64,000 nucleotides of DNA from Chryseolinea serpens (GCF_900129725.1 NZ_FQWQ01000005.1:62001-126000); one strand, 5' to 3'. Numbered from the stretch's first letter, positions 36,813 through 46,761 are shown. Notes: generated by a model from the letters alone, not told the origin. Made by a program: numbers and translations.

Positions 36813-38459
36813 ATGAAATCAACTATAAATAAATTATCGCTGTTCATCGGCATCGCCTGTTTGGCGGCATGCGCGGATGACTCCCTGGATCCGTTTCGCC
36901 TGAAGGAACAAACCAAGGGGTCGATCCTGGCGCTCCGCGGAGATTCGTTCGACGCCTTGAACGACAATGGCTGTTCGAATTCGTTCTTCAAAAATAAGAT
37001 CGTCGGCGACGAAACCTTCGTCATGGATGTTGAATACCTTTCAGAAGACCCCAAGTCGCTGCAGGAGATCCAGGTGTATGCACACTATCAAAGACCCGAC
37101 CCTGATAATGCAGGTCAGTACACGATCGATACACGCGCCAAAGTGGCAACATTCCCGGGATCGACGTTAACGGCAACCGGCACCGGAAACCCGACAGGCG
37201 TTTTGTCCATTCAACTTTCCGCCATTCTTACTGCCGTGGGAAATCCTACGGTGGAGGACGATGATCTTTTGAATATCGAATCAGATCTGCTCCTGACCAA
37301 TGGATCGGTGGTGTTCTCGACATCTGTGGTGAACAGTGGTTTGTATCAAAGCGGTATTTTTTATCCCGCTCAAACCCTTCTCTATTGCCACGATGACATT
37401 AACAACTTCCTTCCGGTACCGAAGTTCGCATTGCGTGTAGGTACGCCGTTGAAGAATGGGGCGAAGGATACGTTGAACATCACATACAAGACTGAAATTG
37501 CCACACCCCCCACGGTAACACTGGTGGGCAACGAAGGTACGCTGGGCACATTGGTAGCAGATCCGGACGACGACTCTGGAACTAAGTTCTATGCCATCTA
37601 CACAGCCGGTCCGGGCTATACGGGACCCGTTTCTGTGAAAGTGGCAGGCGCTGTGACCGGTGGCTCGGGAGCCACCGCTGGACTGGTGCAGCCGGAAGCC
37701 AAGCTGGCTACCATACAAGTCGATAACCTCGGTCCCCAAGTAGTGGGCGCTCCGATTATCGAAAACCAGGCAAACCCCGCCGCAGGCCCTCGCATCGGAC
37801 GTGATCAGTACATCGCCATTACCCTTAATTTCCAGGAAGAACTCGATCCGGGCACCGACCTGTTGATCTCGGTGACGGGTCATAACCTGGATCCGGTAGA
37901 TGAAGATGTGATGACCATCGCTGAAAATGGCAGATCGGCAACCTATACCTATGTCTACAAGGATACGGATGAAGGAACAACCGTGACTCCGGGCGATCTG
38001 GACTTTGACGTTACTGGTGGCGCCGATTTGGCTGGCAACGACTTCGCAGGCATATCGTTTACGACATTGAATGACATCGGTGAGCCTCCGGTGCCGGTAG
38101 TTACGCTGGACGCCAACTACGATCTTGGTAATAACATTAAATGGTCGGCTACAACAACCACCGGCCCTTCTAATGTTGGTGGCGCAACCTCGGGAACAGT
38201 CTTCTATGCGGCAGTGCCCGCCGGAAGTGCTGCACCCACACAGGCAACCCGTACCATTAAGGGCGTAGTGGTGAACGATGGATTTGATTTTGGTGGCGAT
38301 ACACCAGTCGAAACCGGAAGCTTCGACGTGTCCAATGGCTTCGGAGTGGCATCGAGTAAATTTGTCTCAAACGGCGATTTTGACGTGTACTTCTATTTTG
38401 TGAATGCAACGGGTAACGTGAGTAAGAACACGGGCCCGACGCAGGTTACCATGCAATAA
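36813..38459 (+). CDS. accessory surface lipoprotein of pair 3 (548 aa)
   Basis: A lipoprotein (lipobox LAAC, C20) made mostly of beta-sandwich-like sequence. Several stretches resemble Ig-like or bacterial surface repeats, for example PVPVVTLDANYDLGNN and GPVSVKVAGAVTGGSGAT. It has no enzyme motif I recognise. It lies 8 bases after the SusD gene and before a strong terminator, so it is most likely a third surface component of uptake system 3, comparable in position to SusE/SusF-type or other ligand-binding lipoproteins. The homology to SusE/F is not visible and is not claimed. Confidence 0.8.
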   Translation: MKSTINKLSLFIGIACLAACADDSLDPFRLKEQTKGSILALRGDSFDALNDNGCSNSFFKNKIVGDETFVMDVEYLSEDPKSLQEIQVYAHYQRPDPDNAGQYTIDTRAKVATFPGSTLTATGTGNPTGVLSIQLSAILTAVGNPTVEDDDLLNIESDLLLTNGSVVFSTSVVNSGLYQSGIFYPAQTLLYCHDDINNFLPVPKFALRVGTPLKNGAKDTLNITYKTEIATPPTVTLVGNEGTLGTLVADPDDDSGTKFYAIYTAGPGYTGPVSVKVAGAVTGGSGATAGLVQPEAKLATIQVDNLGPQVVGAPIIENQANPAAGPRIGRDQYIAITLNFQEELDPGTDLLISVTGHNLDPVDEDVMTIAENGRSATYTYVYKDTDEGTTVTPGDLDFDVTGGADLAGNDFAGISFTTLNDIGEPPVPVVTLDANYDLGNNIKWSATTTTGPSNVGGATSGTVFYAAVPAGSAAPTQATRTIKGVVVNDGFDFGGDTPVETGSFDVSNGFGVASSKFVSNGDFDVYFYFVNATGNVSKNTGPTQVTMQ

Positions 38460-38477
38460 TTCTTTTGCATAAAAATG

Positions 38478-38508
38478 AAAAAGGCTGCCTTCACGGGCAG
38501 CCTTTTTT
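38478..38508 (+). terminator. intrinsic terminator closing the pair-3 operon
   Basis: GGCTGCC (38483-38489), loop TTCACG, GGCAGCC (38496-38502), flanked by A and T runs. Confidence 0.9.
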
Positions 38509-38541
38509 AATACTTAGCATTGATCTTTTCCTGTTTATGTT

Positions 38542-40959
38542 ATGAGAGTTCCGTTTTTTGTAACCGATAGCTCCCCCTGGAAGTATTGCCTGGCTTTCAT
38601 TATGCTTGCCGTTCAACTCCCCGGCTTCGCTCAAGGACCTGTACTGAAAGGAACCATTTCAGAGCATGACAACCCCATGCCCGGCGTAACGGTGTACCTG
38701 GAGCAATTGAATATTGGTACCGTGTCCGATTCCCTTGGAACGTATTCCATTTCAGTGCCCTCGGGAACCTACTGGACAAAGTTTTCATTCACCGGCTACA
38801 AAACCGTTCGCGTCAAGCTCACCCTGCATCAATCCCAACGTTTCGATGTTGTTATGGAGGAAGACATCACCCAACTGGATGAAATGGTGGTGAACGCACA
38901 AGCGGAAGATCACAACGTGGCCAGTGTGGACATGGGTGTGAGCACGCTGACGATGAAGACGCTGTCGAAGATGCCGGCGTTTATTGGGGAAGTCGATATC
39001 ATTAAAAGTATGTTGCTGTTGCCCGGCGTCACCACGGTGGGAGAGGGCACCTCGGGGATAAACGTCCGCGGGGGTAATTCGGACCAGAACCTGATCTTGC
39101 TGGATGGCATGCCCATCTTTAATCCCTCACACTTAATGGGCATGTTCTCGGTGTTCAACCCCGACATGGCCAAAGACATTTCGTTGTACCGCGGCGGCGT
39201 TCCGGCCCAGTTTGGCGGACGTGCTTCTTCCGTTTTGGACATCAGCGTCAGAAGTCCTTCCACAAAGAAAAGTTTCCAGGGAGGGATCGGGTTGGTGGCC
39301 AACCGTTTTTTGTTTGAGACACCACTCATCAAAGACCGGCTATCGCTCATCATCGGTACGCGGTTTTCATTTTCCGACTATCTTTTCAAAGTGCTGAAGA
39401 GCTCAAGCCTGCGGAACACAAAAGCCAATTTCTATGACATCACCGGGCGGCTGGAATACCTGAAGGGGAACGACCGGATTTACCTGACCGCCTATAATTC
39501 CACCGATGTATTTAAACTTCCTTCCGATTCGATCTCGAATGGAAACATACCACCGGCCACCGACTATCGCTGGAAAAGCAACACAGCCACATTGGGATGG
39601 ATCCATAAGTTTGCCTCCAACCTGTCCTTGAAGTCAGCGCTGGTCTACAGCAAGTACAATTCCGTGATCTCCAGTCATGAAGTTCCGAACGACTATGATT
39701 TCAAATCGGACATCTCCTATAAATCCATGAAGTCCGACTTGTCGTGGCAAAAGAACGCGCATCAGGCCATCGGAGGAGTTGAGTTGGCGCAATACAAGGT
39801 CAATCCCGGTACCCTGATCCCCTTGTCCGATGAAACGGATCTATCCCTGCCCCCCCTGCAATCCGAACAGGGCACAGAGATGGCTGTGTTTGGATCGGAT
39901 GAAGTGCACTTGCAACGATGGCTCACCATGCAAGCGGGGCTTCGCTATTCTTATTATTTCAACACGGGACCTTCCACGGTCTACGCCTACGCGCCGGGAA
40001 AGGAGCGCGACATAAAGTATATAACGGACACGATTCACTATAGCAAACACGAACGCATCGCCAGCTATGGTGGTCTTGAACCCCGCCTGGCCTTCAACAT
40101 GCGTTTAGGACCAAAGTCCTCCATAAAGATTGGCTACAGCCGCTTGCGCCAATACCTGCAACGGATTACGAACACAACGGCATCGCTACCTACAGACCGC
40201 TGGCAACTCAGCAACACGTATGTGAAGCCCATCATCTCCGATCAATTTTCGGTGGGCTATTTCCGGAATTTTTATCAGAACAAATACGAGGCATCCCTGG
40301 AAGTATACACCAAGAATATTCAGAACATCAGCGACTACAAAGGGGGTGCCGACCTGTTGCTGACGCCGCTGCCCGAGACAGTTATCCTGCAGGGGAAGGG
40401 CAAAGCCTATGGACTGGAATTTCAATTGAAGAAAAATGTAGGCCGTCTCACCGGGTGGCTGAACTACACGTATTCTCAAACGATGATCCTGATCGAATCC
40501 ACTAATCCCAACGAACAGGTGAATAACGGGAAGTGGTACCCGGCGAACTACAACCGACCCCACAGTTTGAACCTGGTGTTGAACTATAGTCCGAATAAAA
40601 AGGGCATTACCTATGCTGCGAATTTTACATTCAGTTCCGGCCGGCCGACAACGTATGCCTACAATCGCTATTACATGGGCTTCCTGCAAGTGTCTAATTT
40701 CATAGACCGCAACCAGGATGTTATTCCGAACTATCATCGCCTTGACCTCTCCATGACCATCGACCCGATGCGCGCAGCGAACAAGCGCTTTCATGGAAGT
40801 TGGGTGTTCAGCCTGTATAACGTGTATGCGCGCAAGAATGCTTATTCCATTTTCACGAAAACAAACGGCATACATTCAGCCATCATCTCTTCGGATGCCT
40901 ACAAGCTTTCGATTTTTGCGACGATCATACCCTCGATCACCTATAATTTTAAGTTCTGA
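38542..40959 (+). CDS. TonB-dependent receptor with CarboxypepD-regulatory-like domain
   Basis: An 805-aa outer-membrane receptor of the shorter type, distinct from SusC. A signal peptide ends about residue 31 (PGFAQ). A carboxypeptidase-regulatory-like domain (33-115) contains DNPMPGVTVYLEQLNIGTVSD. The plug has INVRGGNSDQNLILLDGMPIFNPSHLMG and a barrel ending ITYNFKF follows. The lipoprotein gene next door starts 2 bases after its stop, so the two are translationally linked. By analogy with SusCD it should import a ligand captured by that lipoprotein. Confidence 0.93.
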   Translation: MRVPFFVTDSSPWKYCLAFIMLAVQLPGFAQGPVLKGTISEHDNPMPGVTVYLEQLNIGTVSDSLGTYSISVPSGTYWTKFSFTGYKTVRVKLTLHQSQRFDVVMEEDITQLDEMVVNAQAEDHNVASVDMGVSTLTMKTLSKMPAFIGEVDIIKSMLLLPGVTTVGEGTSGINVRGGNSDQNLILLDGMPIFNPSHLMGMFSVFNPDMAKDISLYRGGVPAQFGGRASSVLDISVRSPSTKKSFQGGIGLVANRFLFETPLIKDRLSLIIGTRFSFSDYLFKVLKSSSLRNTKANFYDITGRLEYLKGNDRIYLTAYNSTDVFKLPSDSISNGNIPPATDYRWKSNTATLGWIHKFASNLSLKSALVYSKYNSVISSHEVPNDYDFKSDISYKSMKSDLSWQKNAHQAIGGVELAQYKVNPGTLIPLSDETDLSLPPLQSEQGTEMAVFGSDEVHLQRWLTMQAGLRYSYYFNTGPSTVYAYAPGKERDIKYITDTIHYSKHERIASYGGLEPRLAFNMRLGPKSSIKIGYSRLRQYLQRITNTTASLPTDRWQLSNTYVKPIISDQFSVGYFRNFYQNKYEASLEVYTKNIQNISDYKGGADLLLTPLPETVILQGKGKAYGLEFQLKKNVGRLTGWLNYTYSQTMILIESTNPNEQVNNGKWYPANYNRPHSLNLVLNYSPNKKGITYAANFTFSSGRPTTYAYNRYYMGFLQVSNFIDRNQDVIPNYHRLDLSMTIDPMRAANKRFHGSWVFSLYNVYARKNAYSIFTKTNGIHSAIISSDAYKLSIFATIIPSITYNFKF

Positions 40960-40961
40960 CT

Positions 40962-42029
40962 ATGAGGCTGACGATTTCCAACATAAAAACCAGGCTCATC
41001 ACCATTTCTTCCGGCATCGTCCTGCTGGTGTTGAACAATTGTGTTACTCCTTTTGAACCCGAGCGTCGTGATATAGATAAGCAGCTGGTCGTGAGCGGTT
41101 CGATCACCGATGGCCCAGGCCCACACTTCATCAGCGTGAACTACACACCACCCTATTCCGACATCAAACAAAAATCCTATCTCTATCCCAACAATGCCCG
41201 CGTGTTTCTCTACGACGACACGGGATATGAAGAAGAACTGAGCCCCACCACTTACGGCACGTATAAAACAGCAGACGACACAAAAGGTGTCCCGGGCAGG
41301 ACCTATCATGTCACCATCGTATTGGAAAATGGTACGCGGTATGAATCCCGTCCTGAATTGATGGCACCTGTTCCGGCGATCGACACCTTGTTTGCAGAGT
41401 TCAAACCCCTTCCGTCGACGGACGTGCCCGGTAAATTTTCGGTCTACCTCGAGACCACGGATGCGCCGGAAACCAACAACTATTATTGGTGGAACTGGGA
41501 GCATTATGAAACACTACCCTACTGCAAGATCGTGGCCCTGCCTGGTGGAGGAAGACTGGCTTATCCTTGCTGCAACCCGTGTTGGAGGATCACGTTTTGC
41601 GATGGCTGTTTTTCGCTTACGTCCGACTACCTGAGCAACGGCAAACGCCTGAGACGACAACACATCACCGATGTGCCCTACGATTCGAAGGATCCGTATT
41701 ACATCATGGTGAAACAACAATCAATTTCCGAGGACGCTTTTAAATTCTGGTCGGCCGTGTATGATCAACTGAACAACACCGGCGGTGTGTTTGATAAATC
41801 ACCCGCTACGATCCAGGGCAATATTTTCAACGTTAGCGATCCGACCGAGCAGGTGTTGGGCTATTTTATGGCGAACAGTGTTGTGCAGCGCTATTTTTAT
41901 GTCGATCGCAATGTCGATGTGCTGCTCGTTCGCAGGCCTTTCAATCCCTATGAGATTGCGGAAACCTGTGTCAATTGCGAGAACCAGGTTGGCCGCACAA
42001 ACGTCATGCCTCCGGGTTGGATAAATTGA
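40962..42029 (+). CDS. DUF4249 cysteine-rich outer-membrane lipoprotein
   Basis: A 355-aa lipoprotein (lipobox LNNC, C27) of the DUF4249 family, which regularly accompanies TonB receptors. The N-terminal half is beta-rich (QLVVSGSITDGPGPHFISVNYTPPYSD). The unusual part is a cysteine cluster: C188, C203, C204, C207, C213, C216 and a late pair C336-x2-C339. These could form disulfides or bind a metal. The partner receptor ends 2 bases upstream. The family has no established function that I know of. Confidence 0.88.
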   Translation: MRLTISNIKTRLITISSGIVLLVLNNCVTPFEPERRDIDKQLVVSGSITDGPGPHFISVNYTPPYSDIKQKSYLYPNNARVFLYDDTGYEEELSPTTYGTYKTADDTKGVPGRTYHVTIVLENGTRYESRPELMAPVPAIDTLFAEFKPLPSTDVPGKFSVYLETTDAPETNNYYWWNWEHYETLPYCKIVALPGGGRLAYPCCNPCWRITFCDGCFSLTSDYLSNGKRLRRQHITDVPYDSKDPYYIMVKQQSISEDAFKFWSAVYDQLNNTGGVFDKSPATIQGNIFNVSDPTEQVLGYFMANSVVQRYFYVDRNVDVLLVRRPFNPYEIAETCVNCENQVGRTNVMPPGWIN

Positions 42030-42122
42030 ACGCGTAAACCCTGCGTGGAATAAAGTCTGAAGGGCCTTTTTTTGGCCGAACAAAATTCTATTGTTTAGGG
42101 GTGAACTCTCCCCTTTGTGGGC

Positions 42123-42130
42123 TAGATTTG
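42123..42130 (+). promoter_or_regulatory. -7 promoter element of hemE
   Basis: TAGATTTG fits TAnnTTTG, 19 bases before the hemE ATG. Confidence 0.5.
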
Positions 42131-42149
42131 CCGCCTTATAGAGCTACCC

Positions 42150-43178
42150 ATGAATGATAGACTGATCTCTGCCGCCAAAGGACTTGCCACCGATCGCACC
42201 CCCATCTGGCTCATGCGCCAGGCCGGCCGCATTCTCCCGGAATACAGAAAGGTGAGGGAAACCGCCAAAGACTTTAAAACCCTCGTAAAAACCCCCGAGC
42301 TGGCCACCGAAGTAACCATACAGCCCGTCGACATCCTGGGCGTGGACGCGGCCATCATCTTTTCCGATATCCTGGTCATCCCCGAGGCTATGGGTCTCAA
42401 CTATGAAATGGAAGAAAACAAAGGCCCCGTCTTCCCCAAACGGATCACGTCGGAAGCCGATCTCTCATCGTTGCACATCGCACAAGCCGAAGAACTTCAA
42501 TATGTATTAGACGCCATCCGCCTCACCAAAAAAGAGCTTCAAGGCAAAGTGCCACTCATTGGTTTTGCGGGCGCACCGTGGACCATCTTCTCCTACATGA
42601 TCGAAGGCAAAGGCAGCAAAACCTTTAGCCAGGCAAAAAAAATGCTCTATACCCAGCCCGCGTTCTCACACCGCTTGCTGGACATGATCGCCCAAAGCAC
42701 CATCCATTATCTGAAAGCGCAGATCAAAGCCGGCGCCGACATCGTGCAGATCTTCGACTCCTGGGCTGGCATATTATCGCCGGATCAATACGCAGAATTT
42801 TCCCTGAAATACATCTCAAAAATTTGTGATGCCCTCGGAAACGACGTCCCCAAAATTGTCTTCGCCAAAGGAGCTTTCTTCGCGCGTGCTGAAATGAATA
42901 CCATCAACTGCGACGTCGTAGGATTGGATTGGAACATGGGCATCGCCGAATCGCGCGCCCTGCTCCCCAACAAAGTGCTCCAAGGCAATCTCGACCCTTG
43001 CGCCCTCTACGGCTCCCTCGACGACGTGCGACGCGAAACCAAAAAAATGCTCGACGCCTTCGGCCCCCACAAACACATCGCCAACCTCGGCCACGGTTTA
43101 TATCCCGACACCGAAGTAGACAAAGTGAAATGCTACATCGACACCGTGAAGGAATACAGCGCAACGCTGCGTCGCTAG
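42150..43178 (+). CDS. hemE: uroporphyrinogen decarboxylase
   Basis: Removes four carboxyl groups from uroporphyrinogen III to give coproporphyrinogen III in heme synthesis; cytoplasmic and cofactor-free. The 342-aa protein has the first signature [19 protein letters not shown] and the second [16 protein letters not shown], with active-site Asp in [12 protein letters not shown]. The length is normal. It is a single-gene unit. The heme-binding protein at 11426-11908 and other cytochromes would be consumers of its product. Confidence 0.97.
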   Translation: MNDRLISAAKGLATDRTPIWLMRQAGRILPEYRKVRETAKDFKTLVKTPELATEVTIQPVDILGVDAAIIFSDILVIPEAMGLNYEMEENKGPVFPKRITSEADLSSLHIAQAEELQYVLDAIRLTKKELQGKVPLIGFAGAPWTIFSYMIEGKGSKTFSQAKKMLYTQPAFSHRLLDMIAQSTIHYLKAQIKAGADIVQIFDSWAGILSPDQYAEFSLKYISKICDALGNDVPKIVFAKGAFFARAEMNTINCDVVGLDWNMGIAESRALLPNKVLQGNLDPCALYGSLDDVRRETKKMLDAFGPHKHIANLGHGLYPDTEVDKVKCYIDTVKEYSATLRR

Positions 43179-43239
43179 GACTGTCGTTGATAAACCAGAC
43201 GCAAAGTTTGGCGCAAAGAAATTCCGATGATTACCAAAA

Positions 43240-43298
43240 AATAACCCCGGCCTTCAGGCCGGGGTTATTGACATCTATATCGAAAGGGCTTTAGCCCT
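43240..43298. repeat. two-hairpin interspersed repeat, copy 2
   Basis: The first hairpin has AATAACCCCGGCC (43240-43252), loop TTCA and GGCCGGGGTTATT (43257-43269). After 15 bases comes the second, AGGGC (43285-43289) / GCCCT (43294-43298) with loop TTTA, followed by TGAC-TCACTC as in copy 1 at 1914-1968. It probably also ends hemE transcription and, on the other strand, the permease gene. Confidence 0.75.
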
Positions 43299-43307
43299 GA
43301 CCTTCAC

Positions 43308-45752
43308 TCATTCACTCCGAAGAGATTTTATAGGATTAACAATCGCCGCCCGGATCGACTGATAGCTCACCGTGATCCACGAGATCAACAATGCCAAGCC
43401 TCCCGCCAGCAAAAACACACCGACACCCAAATCCACACGGAACGCAAATCCCTCAAGCCACCGATCCATAATAAACCACGAAAATGGCACCGACAATACG
43501 AAGGCCACCACAATCAGTTTCGTAAACTCTTTCGACAATAAGATCACTACACTAAAAACGGAAGCGCCCATCACCTTGCGTACACCAATCTCTTTCGTTC
43601 GCAAGTTCGCGGTATAGGCCGCCAACCCAAACAACCCCACACAAGCAATCACAATGGCCAACCCGGAGAAAACAGCAAACACGTTGCCGGCCTGTTGCTC
43701 TGCGGCATATTGAGCATGAAGATTCTGATCGAGGAATAAATACTTAAAGGGCTGATCCGGCGCCAAGGTTTTCCATTTTTCTTCCGCGGCGCTCACGACG
43801 CTGCGGGCGTCCCTTTGGTTGAGCCGTACGGTCACATAGCCCGCGCCACCGCCAAAGCTCTCGACGCTCTGAATCGTGAGGGGTGTGATCGGATCGCGCA
43901 GGGATTGAAAATTAAAATCCTTGATGACACCAATGATCGTAAAGACAACTTCTGCATTTCCTTGCGGACGGCGCAAGATCTGCTTCAACTTTTTACCCAC
44001 GGGGTCGGAGAGTCCCATGGTTTTCACGGCCGTTTCATTTAAGATGATAGAAAGAGAGTCATTGGTTTCTTTAGAATATCCCCGGCCTGCCACAAACTCA
44101 AAGCCGATGGTTTGGGCAAAGTCGTCGTCGATACCCATGCTTTTTGTGGTGAGGATTTCCGACGAGCCTTCGGGTGTGAATTGTGCCCCAAAGAAATCAC
44201 CCTGCCGGCCCAGGAGCGAGAAGGTTCCCCCGGCACTTACCACACCCGGGACGCGCTTCATCTCTTCGATGAAGGTCTGCACCTTATTGTTCAGCGCAAA
44301 CGCGCGATCGATGACCAGCACTTGCTCTTTATCGTAACCGAGCGATTTGTTTTCCATATAGTTCATCTGCTTCACCACCGTGAGGGTGCCTACGATGAGC
44401 ACGATGGAAATGAAGAACTGAAAAACAACCAACCCGTTCCTCAACCATGAACCCTTTGCCTGGCTGGCGAAATGACCTTTCATCACCACAATAGGATTGA
44501 TCGACGACAACGCGAAGGCTGGATAACTGCCAGCCATAAAACCTACCACCACCGAGATGAGTAATAGGCCCCCCAATATACCGGGTGTAAACGGAAGGGA
44601 GAGATGTTTTCCCGCCAGGGCATTGAAGTAAGGCAGTGCGAGTTGCGCCAAGCCTAGCGCCAACACCGTTGCAAACAAACTCAGCAGAACAGACTCCACC
44701 AGAAACTGATAAACCAGCTGGCCTTTCAACGAACCCATTGTTTTGCGCACGCCCACTTCACGCGCCCGCTCGGCCGAACGCGCCGTGGCCAGGTTCATAA
44801 AGTTGATGCAGGCGATCGCCAGGATGAGCGAGGCGATGCAGATGAGGAAGTACACATAATTGCGGTTTCCCCCTGGTCGCATGGTTCCCTCCAGGTTTGT
44901 TGGGTCGAGGTGGATGGACGTAAGGGGTTGGAGGAAGTAGCGGTAGCCGTTGCCTTCACGTTTGTAGTCGGCCCATGATTTTCCAAGATCTTGTTCGATC
45001 TGCGCCGACGCATAGGTGTCCACCATCTTGGGAAATTTTGCTTCCAGTGCGGCAGCGTTGGCGCCGGGTTTGAGTTTTATATAGGTATGTGCCGAGAAAG
45101 TGATGAAGTTCACCTTTGGGCCGCCGAAGAACTGATCATTCCACTTCGATAAGAAATCAAATTTTAAATGTGAATTGTCCGGCAGGTTTTCGCAAATGCC
45201 GGTGACATTAAAATCCTGGTTGAAGATCTTTAGCGTTTTTCCCACGGGGTCGTCCTGGCCAAAATAGCGGTTGGCAGTCTCTTGGGTTAGCACGATGTCG
45301 TTCAACTTCGTCAACACGGTTTTTGAATTGCCTTTGATCAGTTTCAAACTGAAAAAAGAAAAGAAGTTGGAGTCGGCAGCCATGACGAAGTTTTCTTCAA
45401 ACTGCTTCACTTCACTGTTGCGGTCGGTATAATTCACCACCACGTTGTTGATGGGGCCGCTCACTTTCACCACGTCTTCCACTTCTGCAAAGTCGCGGCC
45501 CATCACCTCGGAATAGGAGTGGGGAATGAAAGCATAGTTGGTGGAATGGTTGGGATATTTTCGCTCCAACACAACCTTGTAGATGCGATCGGCATCCGTC
45601 AAAAACTTGTCATACGAAAACTCCTCGATCACAAACATCGTGATCAGAAGACAGCTCGCGATGCCCACGGAAAGCCCCAGGACATTGATAAGCGTATATA
45701 CTTTTTGTTTGATGAGGCTGCGCAGCGCCACCTTGATGTAGTTCCTGATCAT
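43308..45752 (-). CDS. FtsX/MacB-type ABC transporter permease
   Basis: An 814-aa inner-membrane protein with a MacB-like periplasmic core domain after the first helix (IKVALRSLIKQKVYTLINVLGLSVG). An FtsX block with three helices follows around residues 290-420, then a second periplasmic domain and a second FtsX block ending NPIKSLRSE. These fused, double-length permeases normally pair with a LolD/MacB-type ATPase, which is not encoded here. They are implicated in lipoprotein or antimicrobial-peptide handling. The ATG at 45752 begins the conserved MIRNYIKVALR. A paralogue is at 60198-62603. Confidence 0.88.
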   Translation of the reverse strand: MIRNYIKVALRSLIKQKVYTLINVLGLSVGIASCLLITMFVIEEFSYDKFLTDADRIYKVVLERKYPNHSTNYAFIPHSYSEVMGRDFAEVEDVVKVSGPINNVVVNYTDRNSEVKQFEENFVMAADSNFFSFFSLKLIKGNSKTVLTKLNDIVLTQETANRYFGQDDPVGKTLKIFNQDFNVTGICENLPDNSHLKFDFLSKWNDQFFGGPKVNFITFSAHTYIKLKPGANAAALEAKFPKMVDTYASAQIEQDLGKSWADYKREGNGYRYFLQPLTSIHLDPTNLEGTMRPGGNRNYVYFLICIASLILAIACINFMNLATARSAERAREVGVRKTMGSLKGQLVYQFLVESVLLSLFATVLALGLAQLALPYFNALAGKHLSLPFTPGILGGLLLISVVVGFMAGSYPAFALSSINPIVVMKGHFASQAKGSWLRNGLVVFQFFISIVLIVGTLTVVKQMNYMENKSLGYDKEQVLVIDRAFALNNKVQTFIEEMKRVPGVVSAGGTFSLLGRQGDFFGAQFTPEGSSEILTTKSMGIDDDFAQTIGFEFVAGRGYSKETNDSLSIILNETAVKTMGLSDPVGKKLKQILRRPQGNAEVVFTIIGVIKDFNFQSLRDPITPLTIQSVESFGGGAGYVTVRLNQRDARSVVSAAEEKWKTLAPDQPFKYLFLDQNLHAQYAAEQQAGNVFAVFSGLAIVIACVGLFGLAAYTANLRTKEIGVRKVMGASVFSVVILLSKEFTKLIVVAFVLSVPFSWFIMDRWLEGFAFRVDLGVGVFLLAGGLALLISWITVSYQSIRAAIVNPIKSLRSE

Positions 45753-45893
45753 AGCGAGAAGTTTACAGGTACCACCAAAGTCAATCCATGTGCCACATCC
45801 CAAGCCATGGAAATATGGCCAAGCAGGAACAAATCCGCTGTGCGGGAGAAAATAGGTGTACGGAAGGGGATAAAATCGTTCGCGTGCGGACGC

Positions 45894-46736
45894 CTAGTTT
45901 TGCAGCATGCGCAGCAAAGTGGAGAGGCGGTTCTTCATGTTGCGCCGGTCGACAATGAAGTCGAGAAAGCCATGCTCCAACACAAATTCTGCACTTTGGA
46001 AACCTTTGGGCAGATCCTTGCCGATGGTTTCACGAATCACGCGGGGACCGGCAAAGCCGATGAGCGCGCCGGGTTCGGCAATATTGAAATCGCCCAGCAT
46101 GGCATACGACGCCGTTACACCGCCTGTGGTGGGGTCGGTCAACAAGGAGATATAGGGAATTTTGGCGGCATCCAGCAAGGCGATCTTGGCAGAGGTCTTG
46201 GCCATTTGCATCAGCGAAAGTCCGGCTTCCATCATGCGCGCGCCGCCGGAGCGGGAGATCATGAGGATCGGTTTTTTTGTTTGAAGGCTGTGGTCCATCG
46301 CGCGGGCAATTTTCTCGCCCACTACCGAGCCCATCGAGCCGCCAATGAAACTGAAATCCATGCAGGCAATGGTGATGTCGATGCCATTCATTTTACCATA
46401 CGCGGTGCGCACGGCGTCTTTCAGCTGTGATTTCTCCTGGCTTTCTTTGATGCGTTTCGGATACGGCTTGGTGTCTTTAAATTTCAACGGGTCGGCCGAC
46501 TCCATATTGGGGTCCAGCTCGGTGTATTTGCCTTCGTCAAACAGCACTTCGAAATATTCTTCCGAGCCAATGCGCACGTGAAAGTCTTCATCGGGCACCA
46601 CGTAGGCGTTGTTCTTCAACTCGCGCGTGTGAACAATTTTGCCGGCGGGCGACTTGAACCAGAGGCCGTCGGGCACTTCGCGTTTGGATTCGGTGGGAGT
46701 GAGTATTCCTTTATCGCTGCGTTTGAACCAAGACAT
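45894..46736 (-). CDS. accD: acetyl-CoA carboxylase carboxyltransferase, beta subunit
   Basis: AccD with AccA transfers the carboxyl group from biotin to acetyl-CoA in fatty-acid synthesis. The 280-aa protein has the crotonase-like core: [62 protein letters not shown] and the oxyanion-hole segment [13 protein letters not shown]. The expected N-terminal zinc ribbon (Cys4) is absent: the equivalent residues read WFKSPAGK (S29) and VVPDED (V47, E50). I believe this occurs in other Bacteroidota AccDs. It is separated from fbaB by a terminator. Confidence 0.95.
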   Translation of the reverse strand: MSWFKRSDKGILTPTESKREVPDGLWFKSPAGKIVHTRELKNNAYVVPDEDFHVRIGSEEYFEVLFDEGKYTELDPNMESADPLKFKDTKPYPKRIKESQEKSQLKDAVRTAYGKMNGIDITIACMDFSFIGGSMGSVVGEKIARAMDHSLQTKKPILMISRSGGARMMEAGLSLMQMAKTSAKIALLDAAKIPYISLLTDPTTGGVTASYAMLGDFNIAEPGALIGFAGPRVIRETIGKDLPKGFQSAEFVLEHGFLDFIVDRRNMKNRLSTLLRMLQN

Positions 46737-46761
46737 AGTTAAAAAATTTAGTAAAAAAGAA

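Noticed and set aside
42065-42078. GGCC-T7-GGCC sequence as terminator before hemE
   Set aside because: The stem is only four bases, the T run is in the loop, and nothing follows it.
45519-46430. 303-codon plus-strand frame across the permease/accD boundary
   Set aside because: Runs antisense to two real genes and their gap; not protein-like.
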